In this document: positions 38,667 to 47,943 of the stretch, one piece after another
Numbering within the stretch: position 1 is the stretch's first letter
Layout of the letters: every line of letters starts with the position of its first letter
Origin: Amycolatopsis sp. WQ 127309
GTDB taxonomy: Bacteria > Actinomycetota > Actinomycetes > Mycobacteriales > Pseudonocardiaceae
DNA: 64,000 nt
Direction: 5' to 3'
NCBI RefSeq assembly: GCF_023023025.1
Contig: NZ_CP095481.1
Coordinates: 9,189,001-9,253,000, forward strand
Made by a program: the position numbers and the translations under genes
The notes under the pieces: model-generated
Databases searched by the model: none
What the model saw: the letters and a program-made list of their open reading frames with translations, nothing else
What the model was told of the DNA's origin: nothing

Positions 38667-39371
38667 ATGACCATGCCCATGTCGTCGATGTCGGGGTGGG
38701 ACACCGCCGGCGCGATACTGATCGTGCTGTGGGCGCTCGCCATGTGGGCGGCCGTCGGTGTCCTGGCCTACGCCAACCGCGGGCCGGTGCGCCCGTGGGT
38801 CTACCGCGGCTCGGTCGCGCTGATCGGCGTCGGGGTGATCGGGCAGCTCGGGCACCTCCAGGAGCACGTCGCCCAGGTCGGGTACTGGCTCGGCCACCCG
38901 AACTCGCCGTCCTGGATGACGCCGTGGGGCACCGGCCTGGCCAACGGCCTGCAGATGGTGCTGCCGAACCGGCCGACGTTCGGGATGGAACTGCTGCACC
39001 TGACCGGGAACTTCATCTTCCTCGCCGGGCTGGCCGGCGTCATGGTGATCACCCGCCGCGCCACGAAGACCCAGGCGCACCGCTGGGGCAAGATGGGCGT
39101 CTGGATGCAGGGCATCCACGGGCTGGAGCACCTCGCGCTGACGGTGTCGGTCGCGTTCGGTTCGCGCGCGATCGGCCTGTCGACGTTCTTCGGCCTGATC
39201 GACCCGGGCCCGGGCCTGACCACCTACCGCGTCTGGTGGCACTTCATCGCGAACGTCATCGGCACGGTGATCTTCGGGCTGGCGCTGTACCACCTATGGA
39301 AGGAGCGCCGGGCGGTCCGCGCGACGTACTCGCTGCGCCAGGCGCCCGTCCTCACCGAACAGGCGGCGTGA
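38667..39371 (+). CDS. Histidine-rich multi-pass membrane protein (DUF6008-like)
   Basis: This 234-residue protein has about five membrane helices. Histidines cluster near helix ends (GHLQEHVAQ, ELLHLTGNF, GIHGLEHLALT, RVWWHFIAN), a pattern known from haem- or metal-binding membrane proteins. I think it matches the actinobacterial family DUF6008, but from memory only. ATG 38667 follows TGGAGGCCGTC. It may form part of a metal or redox system; no neighbour supports this. It overlaps the convergent GH35 gene by 20 bp. Confidence 0.7.
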   Translation: MTMPMSSMSGWDTAGAILIVLWALAMWAAVGVLAYANRGPVRPWVYRGSVALIGVGVIGQLGHLQEHVAQVGYWLGHPNSPSWMTPWGTGLANGLQMVLPNRPTFGMELLHLTGNFIFLAGLAGVMVITRRATKTQAHRWGKMGVWMQGIHGLEHLALTVSVAFGSRAIGLSTFFGLIDPGPGLTTYRVWWHFIANVIGTVIFGLALYHLWKERRAVRATYSLRQAPVLTEQAA

Positions 39372-42300
39372 CGCAGGTCAGCACCGGCTGCGCCCAGTCC
39401 GCGTGGTCGTTGCCGTTGCCGTCGCCGCCGTCGGTCACCTGCAGGTCCAGGACCTGCGCGCCGGTGACGTCGACGTCGATCGGGACCGCCGCCTGGCCGC
39501 CGCGCACGACCGGCGTGGTCACCCGCGTGGTGCCGTCCACCGAGACGCTGAAGCTGACGCTGCCCGCGGTGCCGACTTCGCCGTCGACGCCGACCGAGGC
39601 GGTCAAGCGGGTGCAGGCGCCGGCCAGGTAGAGCTGGACGTCGCCCGGCGCGTGGACGCCCAGGCCCTTCGCGTACGCGGTCCCGGCGATCGTCATCGGC
39701 TTGCCGTCGCCCGCGTTCGCCTCGCCGTTGCTCGTGTCGCGCTCCACCGGGCCCCAGCCGTTGGCCGCGGTCAGGAACGGCAGGTCGCTCACGGCGTCCT
39801 GCCCTGCGGGCGGCGCGGCCGGGACCGCGCCGACGATCCGCTCGTCCGTCACGCTCCCCGGTCGCCCGGCCTGCCGGTAGCCGACGCGCACCGCCAGCGC
39901 CGCCGTGTCCACTGTGGAGGGTGCGGTGACGGGCCAGGTGAACGTCGCCGAGGCGCCGCCGTCGATCCGCGCGACCGACGGCGGGGACGCCGCGCCCACC
40001 GTCCACCCGGCCGGCGCGGTCAGGACCGGCCGGACGTCCGACGCCGGGGGTGCGCCCGCCGGGACCCGGACGGTGGCCGACGCCGTGAACGACTGCCCCG
40101 CCGTCGCGGTGTCCGGCACCGACAGCGAGACCGCGGCCGTCGGCGCCGCAGGCATCGCGTACCGGCCGTCGTAACCCGGCGACGCGTTCTGCCGCACGAC
40201 CAACGGCGAGCGGTGCGACCCGTAGTTCGTCCACGTCACCGCACCAAGACCGTCCGTGCTGCCGTCCAGGTTCCACACCGCGACGGCGATCGTGTTGCGG
40301 CCGTTGGGATTCAGGATCCCGTTCGGGATCGGGAAGCTGTGCTGCGGCCCCAGGTAGTTGACGTACTGACCGAGCTGCCAGCCGTTGACGAACAGCAGCG
40401 CCCGGTACTGCCGCCCCGGGTCGTCGGTGATCGTCAGGCCGAGCGAGGTGTCCTGGCCGCGCGGCAGGTCGAGGTTCGCGGTGGTCCGGTACCACGAGAC
40501 GCCCGGCGTGCTGTCCGTCGCCGGCAGGGTGGCCGGTTTCCACGCCGCGTCCGGGAATCCGGGCAGCGACCAGCCCGCCCGCTCGCCGTACAGGCCGCCG
40601 GTGTTGAGCGGGCCGCGGACGGTGTCGAGGCCCTGCTCCCCGCCCCGGACGCCCTGCAGCCGCCAGGTCACCGACGTCAGCGCGGACCCGGTCAGCCGCG
40701 CCGACGTCAGGCCGCGCGCGGCCTTGCTGCCGTTGGCCGCGCCGTAGTCCTCTTCGTGCCCCATGTTCACGGTGAGGACCGAGATCTCGTTGTCCCCCGG
40801 CCGCAAGGCACCGGCCGGGAAGGGGAACGTGTGCTGCTGGGTCGTCGAACTGCCGAGGAAGACGCCGTTCAGCCACGCCGAGAAGGCGCCCGCCGGTCCC
40901 CCGCTCTGGCTGTTCAGGGTAATGCCGGTCTGCTTGCCGTCGCCGGTGAAGCGGCCGCGGTACCAGGTGTTGCCGGTGTGGAAGCCGTAGTCGTCGGCGA
41001 AGAGCACCGGTTTCGTGCCGACGGCGGTGCTGCTGTTGCTGGTCGTCTTGTCGGCGACCGGCCACGCCGAGTCGTCGAAGCCCGGCGCGCTCTCCGGCGA
41101 CTCCTGCTGGTGCTTCCAGCCGGTCAGGGCGGGCAGGGTCACCGGTTTCGCCGTCGGCAGAAGGCCCGTGCGGCCGCCACCGGCCGTCGGCCGGGTGTTC
41201 ACCGGCTGCCCGTTCCAAGTGACGTTCCCGGCGCCGAAGACCTCGAACGCGCCGTCGGTGCCGGTGTCGCCGGTCAGGTCGAGCGAGCCCGGCCGGGCGG
41301 TCGCCGTGCGCAGCAGGTCGGTGCCGCGCACGAGCACCGGCCCGGCCGCGGTGTCCTGGCGCCAGAACGTCCCGGCCGTCGCCTTGTCCGCGAGCAGCAG
41401 GAGCAGCGGCCGCTTGCCCGGGGCGCTGACGAGCACCCGGGTCAGGCCGTCGTGGGTGTAGTTCAGCCGCAGGTCGCCGCGGGCGGCGTCCCAGGTGGAG
41501 GTGGCCGCGCCGTCGAGGACCTGGACCTTGGGCTGCTGGGCGAACCGCAGGACGGTCTCACCCGGCCCGCCGTGGTCGCCGTAGAGCACCGCGAGGTCGC
41601 GGCCGCCGATCGTCGCGGACGTCATGATCTCGGACGTCGAGTACTGCATCCGCGTCTGCCCGAGGTCGTAGCCGGCGACGACGATCTTGGACTGGCGCCC
41701 GTCGAGCGTGAGGCCGGTGCCGGGCTGCTGCGGGACGACCGGGTAGTAGTCGGTGCTCGCCGAGAGCAGGTCGACGGCGTCCACGACGACGAACGGCCCG
41801 GTCGCCTGCGCGTTCTTCTGCCCGGTCACGGCGATCCTGAGCGTGTGCGCCCCGGCGGGCAGGCCGCGCACCTCGTAGCCGGTGACCTGGTTCTGCTTGC
41901 TCGCCGCGTAGAGGTCGACGGTGCTGACCTTGACGTCGTCGAGGTAGACGTCGGCGATGCCGTGGCTCGGGTCCTTCGAGGTGACCCAGCGGATCCCGGT
42001 GCCGGTGAACGGAATGCTGACGCTGTCGCCGGTGACCTCGGAGAACGACTCCGTGTGCTGGTAGTCGCCGCCGGTGTAGTCGACCTCGGGCCCGGCGTGC
42101 GTCCAGGTGCCGGTGTAGCCGACCTCGGTCGCGCGGTCGTCGTAGCTGTAACCGGCGCGCGCGGCGAGGTCGAGGGAGAGGCTCGTGGTGTTCTTCGCGT
42201 TCGACGTCGAGTCGGTGTGCCGCAGGGTGTGGAACTGGGTGCGGGTGTCCGGGTTGATCCGGGCGGTGTCGGTGAGCGCCGGGTCGGTCAGCGGCGCCGC

Positions 42301-43440
42301 GGCGAGGCCCTCGGTCTTCGTCAGCGGCGCGACGGACTGGGTGAAGTAGCCGATCAGCTTGTCCTCGGTGTACTTCGGGTCGAACTGCCGGGCTTCGGTG
42401 ATCGCCGCGCCGTAGTCGTAGGACGTGTAGTTCTGCGGGATCGCGCTCCAGCCCCAGGACGTGCCGCCGTGCAGCATGTAGAAGCTCTGGCCGGTGGCGC
42501 CGACGGCGATGTTCTGCTTGTAGAAGACGTTCGCGAACTTGTCGTTGATCAGCTGGGCGCACTTCGCGTAGCCGGGCCCGCCCCACGGGTCGAACGCGCC
42601 GCCCTGGAACTCCGCCGTGATCAGCGGTTTCCCGGGGACGTGGTCGTAGCTGATGTCCGGGACGCCGTTCCACTTCTCCGGGTTCGAGCAGTCGAAGCCC
42701 TGCGGGTAGGAGTCGGCGGCGTCGACGTCGAGGGCGGCCTCACCGGCGTTGAAGGTGCCGTTGTTGTTGCCCACCAACGGAACCGTGATGCCGTCGGCGC
42801 GGGCCTTGTCCTCCAGGTGCTTCATGTAGGCGCGGCCGTCGGCGTCGCCGTTGTAGTACTCGTTCTCGACCTGGTAGGCGAGCACGCTGCCGGTGCCGTT
42901 GGTCAGCTGGTGCCGCGCGATGATCCGGTCGATCTGGGTCTGCCACTCGTCGGAGTACTTCAGGTAGACGGGGTCGGCGCTGCGGGTGTGCCCGGGGGTG
43001 GTGGACAGCCAGGTCGGGAAGCCACCGCCGTCGACCTCGGCGTTGATGTAGGGGCCGGGCCGCGCGATGACGTAGAGCCCGGCCTGCTGGGCCATGTCGA
43101 GGAGCTTGTCGAGGTCGCGGACACCGCTGAAGTCGTAGACGCCCTGGCGCGGCGAGTGGTAGCCCCAGTCGAAGTAGAGCGACGTCGCGTTGAAGCCGGC
43201 GGCCTTCATTTTCTGGAAGATGTCGAGCCACAGGTCGGGGCTGGGCAGCCGGTAGGAGTGGAACTCGCCGGACCACAGGTAGGTGCGGGTCCCGTCGACC
43301 AGGAAGGAGTAGCCGTCGTAGGTGACGGTGTGGGCGGCCTTCGGTGGCGGCGCGGCCGACGCCTGCTGCGGGACGAGCACCCCGGCCAGCGCGAAGACGA
43401 CCGAAAGCAGGGCGGCGAACAGCGTCCGGGCGGTGCGCAT
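39352..43440 (-). CDS. Very large secreted GH35 beta-galactosidase
   Basis: This 1362-residue exported enzyme has a signal peptide (to about residue 30). The GH35 barrel follows (SGEFHSYRLPSPDLW, ARPGPYINAEVDGGGFPTWL), with acid/base Glu in YQVENEYYN and nucleophile Glu in LITAEFQGG. A lectin-like module (about 430-560) is inserted after the barrel. Two beta-galactosidase jelly-roll domains follow (WYRGRFTGDG and WYRTTANLDLPRGQ). The end holds a NEW3-like beta domain (about 1110-1230) and an NPCBM-like domain (WGPVERDTSNGEANAGDG). It would cut galactose from plant galactans or arabinogalactans outside the cell. A promoter lies at 43503, and a LacI gene sits upstream on the same strand. Confidence 0.93.
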   Translation of the reverse strand: MRTARTLFAALLSVVFALAGVLVPQQASAAPPPKAAHTVTYDGYSFLVDGTRTYLWSGEFHSYRLPSPDLWLDIFQKMKAAGFNATSLYFDWGYHSPRQGVYDFSGVRDLDKLLDMAQQAGLYVIARPGPYINAEVDGGGFPTWLSTTPGHTRSADPVYLKYSDEWQTQIDRIIARHQLTNGTGSVLAYQVENEYYNGDADGRAYMKHLEDKARADGITVPLVGNNNGTFNAGEAALDVDAADSYPQGFDCSNPEKWNGVPDISYDHVPGKPLITAEFQGGAFDPWGGPGYAKCAQLINDKFANVFYKQNIAVGATGQSFYMLHGGTSWGWSAIPQNYTSYDYGAAITEARQFDPKYTEDKLIGYFTQSVAPLTKTEGLAAAPLTDPALTDTARINPDTRTQFHTLRHTDSTSNAKNTTSLSLDLAARAGYSYDDRATEVGYTGTWTHAGPEVDYTGGDYQHTESFSEVTGDSVSIPFTGTGIRWVTSKDPSHGIADVYLDDVKVSTVDLYAASKQNQVTGYEVRGLPAGAHTLRIAVTGQKNAQATGPFVVVDAVDLLSASTDYYPVVPQQPGTGLTLDGRQSKIVVAGYDLGQTRMQYSTSEIMTSATIGGRDLAVLYGDHGGPGETVLRFAQQPKVQVLDGAATSTWDAARGDLRLNYTHDGLTRVLVSAPGKRPLLLLLADKATAGTFWRQDTAAGPVLVRGTDLLRTATARPGSLDLTGDTGTDGAFEVFGAGNVTWNGQPVNTRPTAGGGRTGLLPTAKPVTLPALTGWKHQQESPESAPGFDDSAWPVADKTTSNSSTAVGTKPVLFADDYGFHTGNTWYRGRFTGDGKQTGITLNSQSGGPAGAFSAWLNGVFLGSSTTQQHTFPFPAGALRPGDNEISVLTVNMGHEEDYGAANGSKAARGLTSARLTGSALTSVTWRLQGVRGGEQGLDTVRGPLNTGGLYGERAGWSLPGFPDAAWKPATLPATDSTPGVSWYRTTANLDLPRGQDTSLGLTITDDPGRQYRALLFVNGWQLGQYVNYLGPQHSFPIPNGILNPNGRNTIAVAVWNLDGSTDGLGAVTWTNYGSHRSPLVVRQNASPGYDGRYAMPAAPTAAVSLSVPDTATAGQSFTASATVRVPAGAPPASDVRPVLTAPAGWTVGAASPPSVARIDGGASATFTWPVTAPSTVDTAALAVRVGYRQAGRPGSVTDERIVGAVPAAPPAGQDAVSDLPFLTAANGWGPVERDTSNGEANAGDGKPMTIAGTAYAKGLGVHAPGDVQLYLAGACTRLTASVGVDGEVGTAGSVSFSVSVDGTTRVTTPVVRGGQAAVPIDVDVTGAQVLDLQVTDGGDGNGNDHADWAQPVLTCVTPPVR

Positions 43441-43502
43441 GGCGAGGTCCTCCTGGATCGACGGTGAACCAGAATGTCGGATTCACGCAGAATCGAACAC
43501 GA

Positions 43503-43532
43503 ACGCTAGGGAACCTCAACAGAAGCGGTCAA
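43503..43532 (-). promoter_or_regulatory. Promoter of the GH35 gene
   Basis: On the minus strand TTGACC (43532-43527) and TAGCGT (43508-43503) are 18 bp apart. Just downstream a short inverted repeat GATTC-N5-GAATC (43481-43495) could be an operator. Confidence 0.5.
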
Positions 43533-43605
43533 GATACGACACCAGGATGGATCAAGCCGGAGGTCGGTCGGTAGTGCGGACGGACGCAGGTCGTGAGGGC
43601 CGGGG

Positions 43606-44622
43606 TCAGCGGGGGCCGGTGCTCTCGCGCACGATCAGCTCCGCGGGCACGAGGTGGCGCGCACCGATCTCGCCGCCGGCCATGCGGGTCTCCAGGAGCC
43701 CGAACGTGCGGCGGCCGACCTCGATGAAGTCCTGGCGGACCGTGGTCAGCGGCGGGGAGAAGTACGCCGCCTCGGGGACGTCGTCGAAGCCCGCGACCTG
43801 GACGTCCGCCGGGACCCGCAGGCCCGCCTCGGTGAACGCCCGCAGCAGGCCCAGCGCCATCTGGTCGTTGGCCGAGAAGACGGCGCCGAGCCCGCGCACC
43901 CCGGCGAGCGCGCGGCCGGCGTCGTAACCCGAGCGCGGGCTCCAGTCGCCGCGGACGACGTCGGGGACCCGCAGGTCGTGGCGTTCGAGGGTCTCGCGCC
44001 AGCCGCGTTCGCGGTCGCGCGCCTCCAGCCAGTCCTCGGGTCCGGCCAGGTGCCAGACCGTCGTGTGCCCCAGGGCCAGCAGGTGCTCGGTCGCGCGACG
44101 GGCGCCGTCGTACTGGTCGACGGAGATCACCGGGACCGGCGCGCCCTCGCCGCCACCGACCGCGACGACCGGGATGTCCGCGGGCGCCGCCGCCAGGGCA
44201 CGCCCCGCCGTCACGTGCGGGGCGATGACGACGATCCCCTCGACGGCCTGGCGCCGCAGGTTCTCCACCGCGTCGCCGATCGACGACCTTCCCGGACGGC
44301 TGACGCTGCAGATCGCGACGCCGTAACCGGCCTCGCGGGCGGCGTTCTCGATGCCGTAGAGGGTGCTCGCCGGGCCGTAGAGGTTGGACTCCAGCGCGAC
44401 GACGCCGAGCGTGCCGGACCGGCCCGTGACCAGCGTCCGGGCGGCCGAGTTGGGCCGGTAGCCGAGCTTCTGGACGGCGGCCAGCACGCGCGCGCGGGTG
44501 TCCGGGTGCACCGGCCCGCTCTCGTTGACCACCCGGGAGACGGTCATGTGCGACACGCCGGCCAGGCCCGCGACATCGGCCAGGCTCGGCTGGCGCTCCC
44601 CCGGCCGCGTCCGTTCCGCCAC
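43606..44622 (-). CDS. LacI-family regulator, paralogue of the arabinose regulator
   Basis: This 338-residue protein has the same layout as the regulator at 27893, with near-identical HTH (GVSHMTVSRVVN), hinge (YRPNSAARTLVTG) and sensor stretches (ALESNLYGPASTLYGIENAA). By eye about four of five residues agree. GTG 44622 was chosen because GGGAGGGGG precedes it; a longer frame lacks this. It probably controls the GH35 gene downstream. The perfect operator of the arabinose regulator is not visible near it, so DNA specificity or ligand may have diverged. Confidence 0.9.
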   Translation of the reverse strand: MAERTRPGERQPSLADVAGLAGVSHMTVSRVVNESGPVHPDTRARVLAAVQKLGYRPNSAARTLVTGRSGTLGVVALESNLYGPASTLYGIENAAREAGYGVAICSVSRPGRSSIGDAVENLRRQAVEGIVVIAPHVTAGRALAAAPADIPVVAVGGGEGAPVPVISVDQYDGARRATEHLLALGHTTVWHLAGPEDWLEARDRERGWRETLERHDLRVPDVVRGDWSPRSGYDAGRALAGVRGLGAVFSANDQMALGLLRAFTEAGLRVPADVQVAGFDDVPEAAYFSPPLTTVRQDFIEVGRRTFGLLETRMAGGEIGARHLVPAELIVRESTGPR

Positions 44623-44704
44623 CTGGCCCCCTCCCGTTCGTCCCCCCGCCGCGTTCACGATATCCAGTGCCGGGAACCGTCCGGGGCCCGCGTACGTTGC
44701 CATT

Positions 44705-44737
44705 ACCTACGGCACCGTAAGTTACGGTCGCGTAGGT
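44705..44737. promoter_or_regulatory. Large palindromic operator before the desaturase gene
   Basis: Two 16-bp arms, ACCTACGGCACCGTAA and TTACGGTCGCGTAGGT, flank a single G and match at 14 of 16 positions. Lipid-responsive TetR proteins in actinobacteria bind similar TACGG/CCGTA palindromes before desaturase genes. It lies 19 bp before the desaturase start. Confidence 0.75.
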
Positions 44738-44755
44738 GACGGAAGGACGTTCGTG

Positions 44756-45697
44756 ATGCCGGTCCCCGAAAGCACGCGCCTGATGTTCGAGCTGGAGGGC
44801 ACGGTCGAGGAAAACCTCAACCGCCACCTCACGGCCGCCCAGGAGTGGATGCCGCACGAGTACGTCCCCTGGAGCCAGGGGCGTGACTTCGCCGACCTCG
44901 GCGGGGAGGCGTGGGACCCGGAGCAGTCGCGGGTCACGCCGATCGCCCGGACCGCGCTCGAGGTGAACCTCCTCACCGAGGACAACCTCCCCAGCTACCA
45001 CCGCGAGATCGAGCGCGCCTTCGGCCGCGACGGCGCCTGGGGCACCTGGGTCCACCGCTGGACCGCCGAAGAGGGCCGCCACGGCATCGCCATCCGCGAC
45101 TACCTGCTCGTGACGCGCGCGGTCGACCCGGTCGAGCTCGAGCGGATGCGCATGGAGACCATGCAGGCCGGCTACGAGACCGGCGACAAGCCGCTGCTGC
45201 ACGTCTGCGCGTACGTGTCGTTCCAGGAGCTCGCGACGCGCCTGTCGCACCGCAACACCGGCCGCTACACGCAGGACCCGCTGGCCGAGAAGCTGCTCGC
45301 CCGGGTGTCCACGGACGAGAACCTGCACATGGTCTTCTACCGCAACCTGGTCAAGGCCGCGCTGGAGATCTCCCCCGACGCCATGGTCCGCGCCATCACC
45401 GACGAGGTCCTCGACTTCGCGATGCCCGGCGCGGTCATCCCCAGCTTCGTCCGCAAGGCGGCCCTGATCGCCAAGGCGGGCATCTACGACCTGCGCATCC
45501 ACCACGACGACGTCGTGATGCCGCTGCTGCGCTACTGGAAGATCTTCGACCTGACGGGCCTCGGCGAGGTCGGCGAGACCGCGCGCCAGGAACTGGCGGA
45601 CTTCCTCAAGACGCTCAACGCCCAGGCATCCCGCTTCGAGGAACGCCGCGACGCCGCGGCCGCCCGGGCGGCTGCTCGTGGGGTACCGGCGGTCTGA
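44756..45697 (+). CDS. Acyl-ACP desaturase (di-iron, DesA-type)
   Basis: This 313-residue soluble di-iron enzyme introduces a cis double bond into acyl-ACP or a similar acyl thioester. The ligand motifs are EDNLPSYHREIE, EEGRHG and DENLHMVF. It is close to actinobacterial DesA1/DesA2-type proteins. ATG 44756 follows GGAAGGA by 8 nt; the longer frame upstream runs through the operator. Expression should respond to a fatty-acid-sensing TetR protein, which is not in this window. It would adjust membrane fluidity. Confidence 0.92.
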   Translation: MPVPESTRLMFELEGTVEENLNRHLTAAQEWMPHEYVPWSQGRDFADLGGEAWDPEQSRVTPIARTALEVNLLTEDNLPSYHREIERAFGRDGAWGTWVHRWTAEEGRHGIAIRDYLLVTRAVDPVELERMRMETMQAGYETGDKPLLHVCAYVSFQELATRLSHRNTGRYTQDPLAEKLLARVSTDENLHMVFYRNLVKAALEISPDAMVRAITDEVLDFAMPGAVIPSFVRKAALIAKAGIYDLRIHHDDVVMPLLRYWKIFDLTGLGEVGETARQELADFLKTLNAQASRFEERRDAAAARAAARGVPAV

Positions 45698-45885
45698 CGC
45701 AAGCCGCGGCGGCTCGCCTCGGACCACGACGGCGCAAGCGGTGACCCGGTAATCCGCCAGGCGATTCCGACCTCATGGCCCCGGCCGGCGACTCCACCGG
45801 GCGGGCAGCCGGCCTGTCCCCAGACCATGCGGCCCGGTCCCGGAACCCCGAGCCGTCCCTGCCGGCCGCCCGATACGCTGCGGGA

Positions 45886-46449
45886 GTGGCTTCCCTGCTC
45901 AACGTCGTCGATGTCGAGGCGACGTGCTGGGCCGGCGAGCCGCCGGCCGGGGAGGCCTCCGAGATCATCGAGATCGGCCTCACCGTCGTCGACCCCGCGC
46001 GGCGGGCTCGGCTCGACCGGCACCGGATCCTGGTGCGTCCGGAGCGCTCGGCCGTCGGCGCTTTCTGCACCGAGCTGACCGGGCTCACCCAGGCCGACGT
46101 CGACGCCGGCGTCAGCTTCGCCGAGGCGTGCCGGATCCTCGCGGCCGAGCACGCCACGACCCGGCGCGGCTGGGCCAGCTGGGGCGACTACGACCGCCGT
46201 CAGTTCGAGCGCCAGTGCGCGGCCGACCCGGCGACCTACCCCTTCGGCCTGCGTCACCTCAACGCGAAGGCCCGCTTCGCGCGCGCCTACCGCCTGGCCC
46301 GGCCCGTCGGCATGGACCGCGCGCTGGCCATGGCCGGGCTGCCCCTGGAGGGCCGGCACCACCGCGGGGACGACGACGCGTGGAACGTCTCGGCGCTCGT
46401 CCTGCACCTCATCGGCCGCGGTGCCTGGCCGCAACATCCCCAGAAGTGA
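45886..46449 (+). CDS. DEDD-type 3'-5' exonuclease
   Basis: This 187-residue protein has the RNase T/DnaQ exonuclease fold: Exo I NVVDVEATCW, Exo II with GDYDRRQFERQC, and Exo III HHRGDDDAWNVSAL with His and Asp. It resembles stand-alone KapD or inhibitor-of-KinA pathway type exonucleases. The substrate may be RNA or DNA ends. GTG 45886 lies about 7 nt after a -10-like GATACGCT, so a leaderless transcript is likely. Its stop codon falls inside the first operator of the amino-sugar operon. Confidence 0.8.
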   Translation: MASLLNVVDVEATCWAGEPPAGEASEIIEIGLTVVDPARRARLDRHRILVRPERSAVGAFCTELTGLTQADVDAGVSFAEACRILAAEHATTRRGWASWGDYDRRQFERQCAADPATYPFGLRHLNAKARFARAYRLARPVGMDRALAMAGLPLEGRHHRGDDDAWNVSALVLHLIGRGAWPQHPQK

Positions 46450-46549
46450 CCAATGGTCACCAGCCGACGCAACGCCGGGACCTGCACGTCAAGAAACAGC
46501 AAGGTCTAGACCAAACGACCTAACTTCGTTGACTTTACCAATGGTCACC
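46446..46549. promoter_or_regulatory. Promoter and three operators of the amino-sugar operon
   Basis: Two near-equal sites, GTGACCAATGGTCAC (46446-46460) and TTACCAATGGTCACC (46535-46549), flank a third, AGGTCTAGACCA (46502-46513). The middle one fits the DasR dre core (TGGTCTAGACCA) but for one base. TTGACT (46529-46534) is a good -35 box, so the third site lies in the promoter spacer. Confidence 0.7.
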
Positions 46550-46583
46550 TGCAAGCTCCTCACCACCCGAGGAGGTTGCCCCC

Positions 46584-47870
46584 GTGAACAGACGCTCCCT
46601 GGCCGCCGTGGCCGGCTCGCTCACCTTCGCTCTCGCCCTGACCGCCTGCGGCACCTCGGCCGGACCGGCCGCCGCGCCGGGTGGCGGGCAGCTCACCGTG
46701 TGGCTGATGAACGGTGACCTGAGCGACCAGGCCACCGCCGCGATCAACGCCGCGTTCGAGAAGGCCACCGGCGCGAAGGTGACCGTGCAGATCCAAGAGT
46801 GGGACAACATCAACACCAAGATCAGCACGGCGCTGGCGCAGGACACCACGCCGGACGTGATCGAGATCGGCAACACCGACGTCTCGCTGTTCGCCGCCAA
46901 CGGCGCGCTGGCCGACCTCACCGGGCACCGCGACGACCTCGCCGCCGGCCAGACCTGGCTGCCCGGCCTGGCGGCACCGGCCACTGTGGACGGAAAGATC
47001 TACGCCGCGCCGCTGTTCGCCGGCAACCGCGCGGTGATCTACGACAAGCAGCTCTGGGCCGACGCCGGGGTCGCCGCGCCGCCCACGACGTTCGCCGAGC
47101 TCACCGCCGACCTCGACAAGATCAAGGCCAAGCACCCGGAGCCGGGCTTCTCCGCGTTCCACTTCCCCGGGCAGTACTGGTACGGCGCGCTGCAGTTCGT
47201 CTGGGACGCGGGCGGCGAGCTGGCCACCGAGTCCGGCGGCAAGTGGGCCGGCGCGCTCGAATCGCCGGCCGCGCAGCGCGGGCTCCAGGCGTGGAAGGAC
47301 TTCCAGGCCGCCTACTCGACGCCCGCGTCGCGCAACGTCGACACCAAGGCGCCCGACCAGGCCGCGATGTTCGCCGCCGGTGGCGCCGGGGCCATCCTCG
47401 ACACCAGCGTGAACACCGTGCTGAAGAACAAGCCCGAGCTGAAGGACCGGCTCGGCACGTTCCCCTTCCCCAGCGCGACGCCGGGCAAGAGCCAGCCGGT
47501 GTTCCTCGGCGGGTCCGACCTCGGGATCGCGGCGAAGAGCAAGAACCAGGACCTCGCGCTCGCCTACCTGAAGGCCGCGGCGAGCCCGGCCGTCCAGCGG
47601 GACGCCATCGTCGGCATCGACGGCTGGACGCCGGTGTCACCGCAGATCATCGACCAGGTGACGCCGACGCTGCCGCCGATCCGGGCCGCGTTCTACGCCG
47701 CCGCGAAGTCGAGCGGCGCCACGCCGGCCACCCCGGGCTGGGCGACCATCGAGAGCGACAAGTCCGTCAACACCTTCTTCGCCGACATCGCGACCGGCCG
47801 CAAGTCCGTGGCCGACGCGGCGCGGGACTTCGACGCCCACTTGGGCCAAGCGCTCAACGCCGCCCCGTGA
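46584..47870 (+). CDS. Sugar-binding lipoprotein (DasA-like)
   Basis: This 428-residue receptor has a lipoprotein signal (LTFALALTACG) and belongs to the family 1 extracellular solute-binding proteins (LTVWLMNGDLSDQ, TTPDVIEIGNTDV). Because a hexosaminidase and a DasR-like regulator follow, the ligand is probably N,N'-diacetylchitobiose or a related amino sugar, as for Streptomyces DasA. GTG 46584 follows GAGGAGG by 8 nt. It is the first of five coupled genes and is preceded by three operators. Confidence 0.9.
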   Translation: MNRRSLAAVAGSLTFALALTACGTSAGPAAAPGGGQLTVWLMNGDLSDQATAAINAAFEKATGAKVTVQIQEWDNINTKISTALAQDTTPDVIEIGNTDVSLFAANGALADLTGHRDDLAAGQTWLPGLAAPATVDGKIYAAPLFAGNRAVIYDKQLWADAGVAAPPTTFAELTADLDKIKAKHPEPGFSAFHFPGQYWYGALQFVWDAGGELATESGGKWAGALESPAAQRGLQAWKDFQAAYSTPASRNVDTKAPDQAAMFAAGGAGAILDTSVNTVLKNKPELKDRLGTFPFPSATPGKSQPVFLGGSDLGIAAKSKNQDLALAYLKAAASPAVQRDAIVGIDGWTPVSPQIIDQVTPTLPPIRAAFYAAAKSSGATPATPGWATIESDKSVNTFFADIATGRKSVADAARDFDAHLGQALNAAP

Positions 47871-47943
47871 CCGGGTGGGACGTCCGCGGTGGACTGCCGT
47901 CCCCTGACCGCGGGCGTCCCACCCACCTTGATGGAGGAACGCC

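Noticed and set aside
39403..43467. A 1354-codon open frame opposite the GH35 gene
   Set aside because: It is the antisense shadow of a GC-rich gene: composition dominated by Arg, Ala, Val and Gly, no domain, and the opposite strand has clear GH35 motifs.
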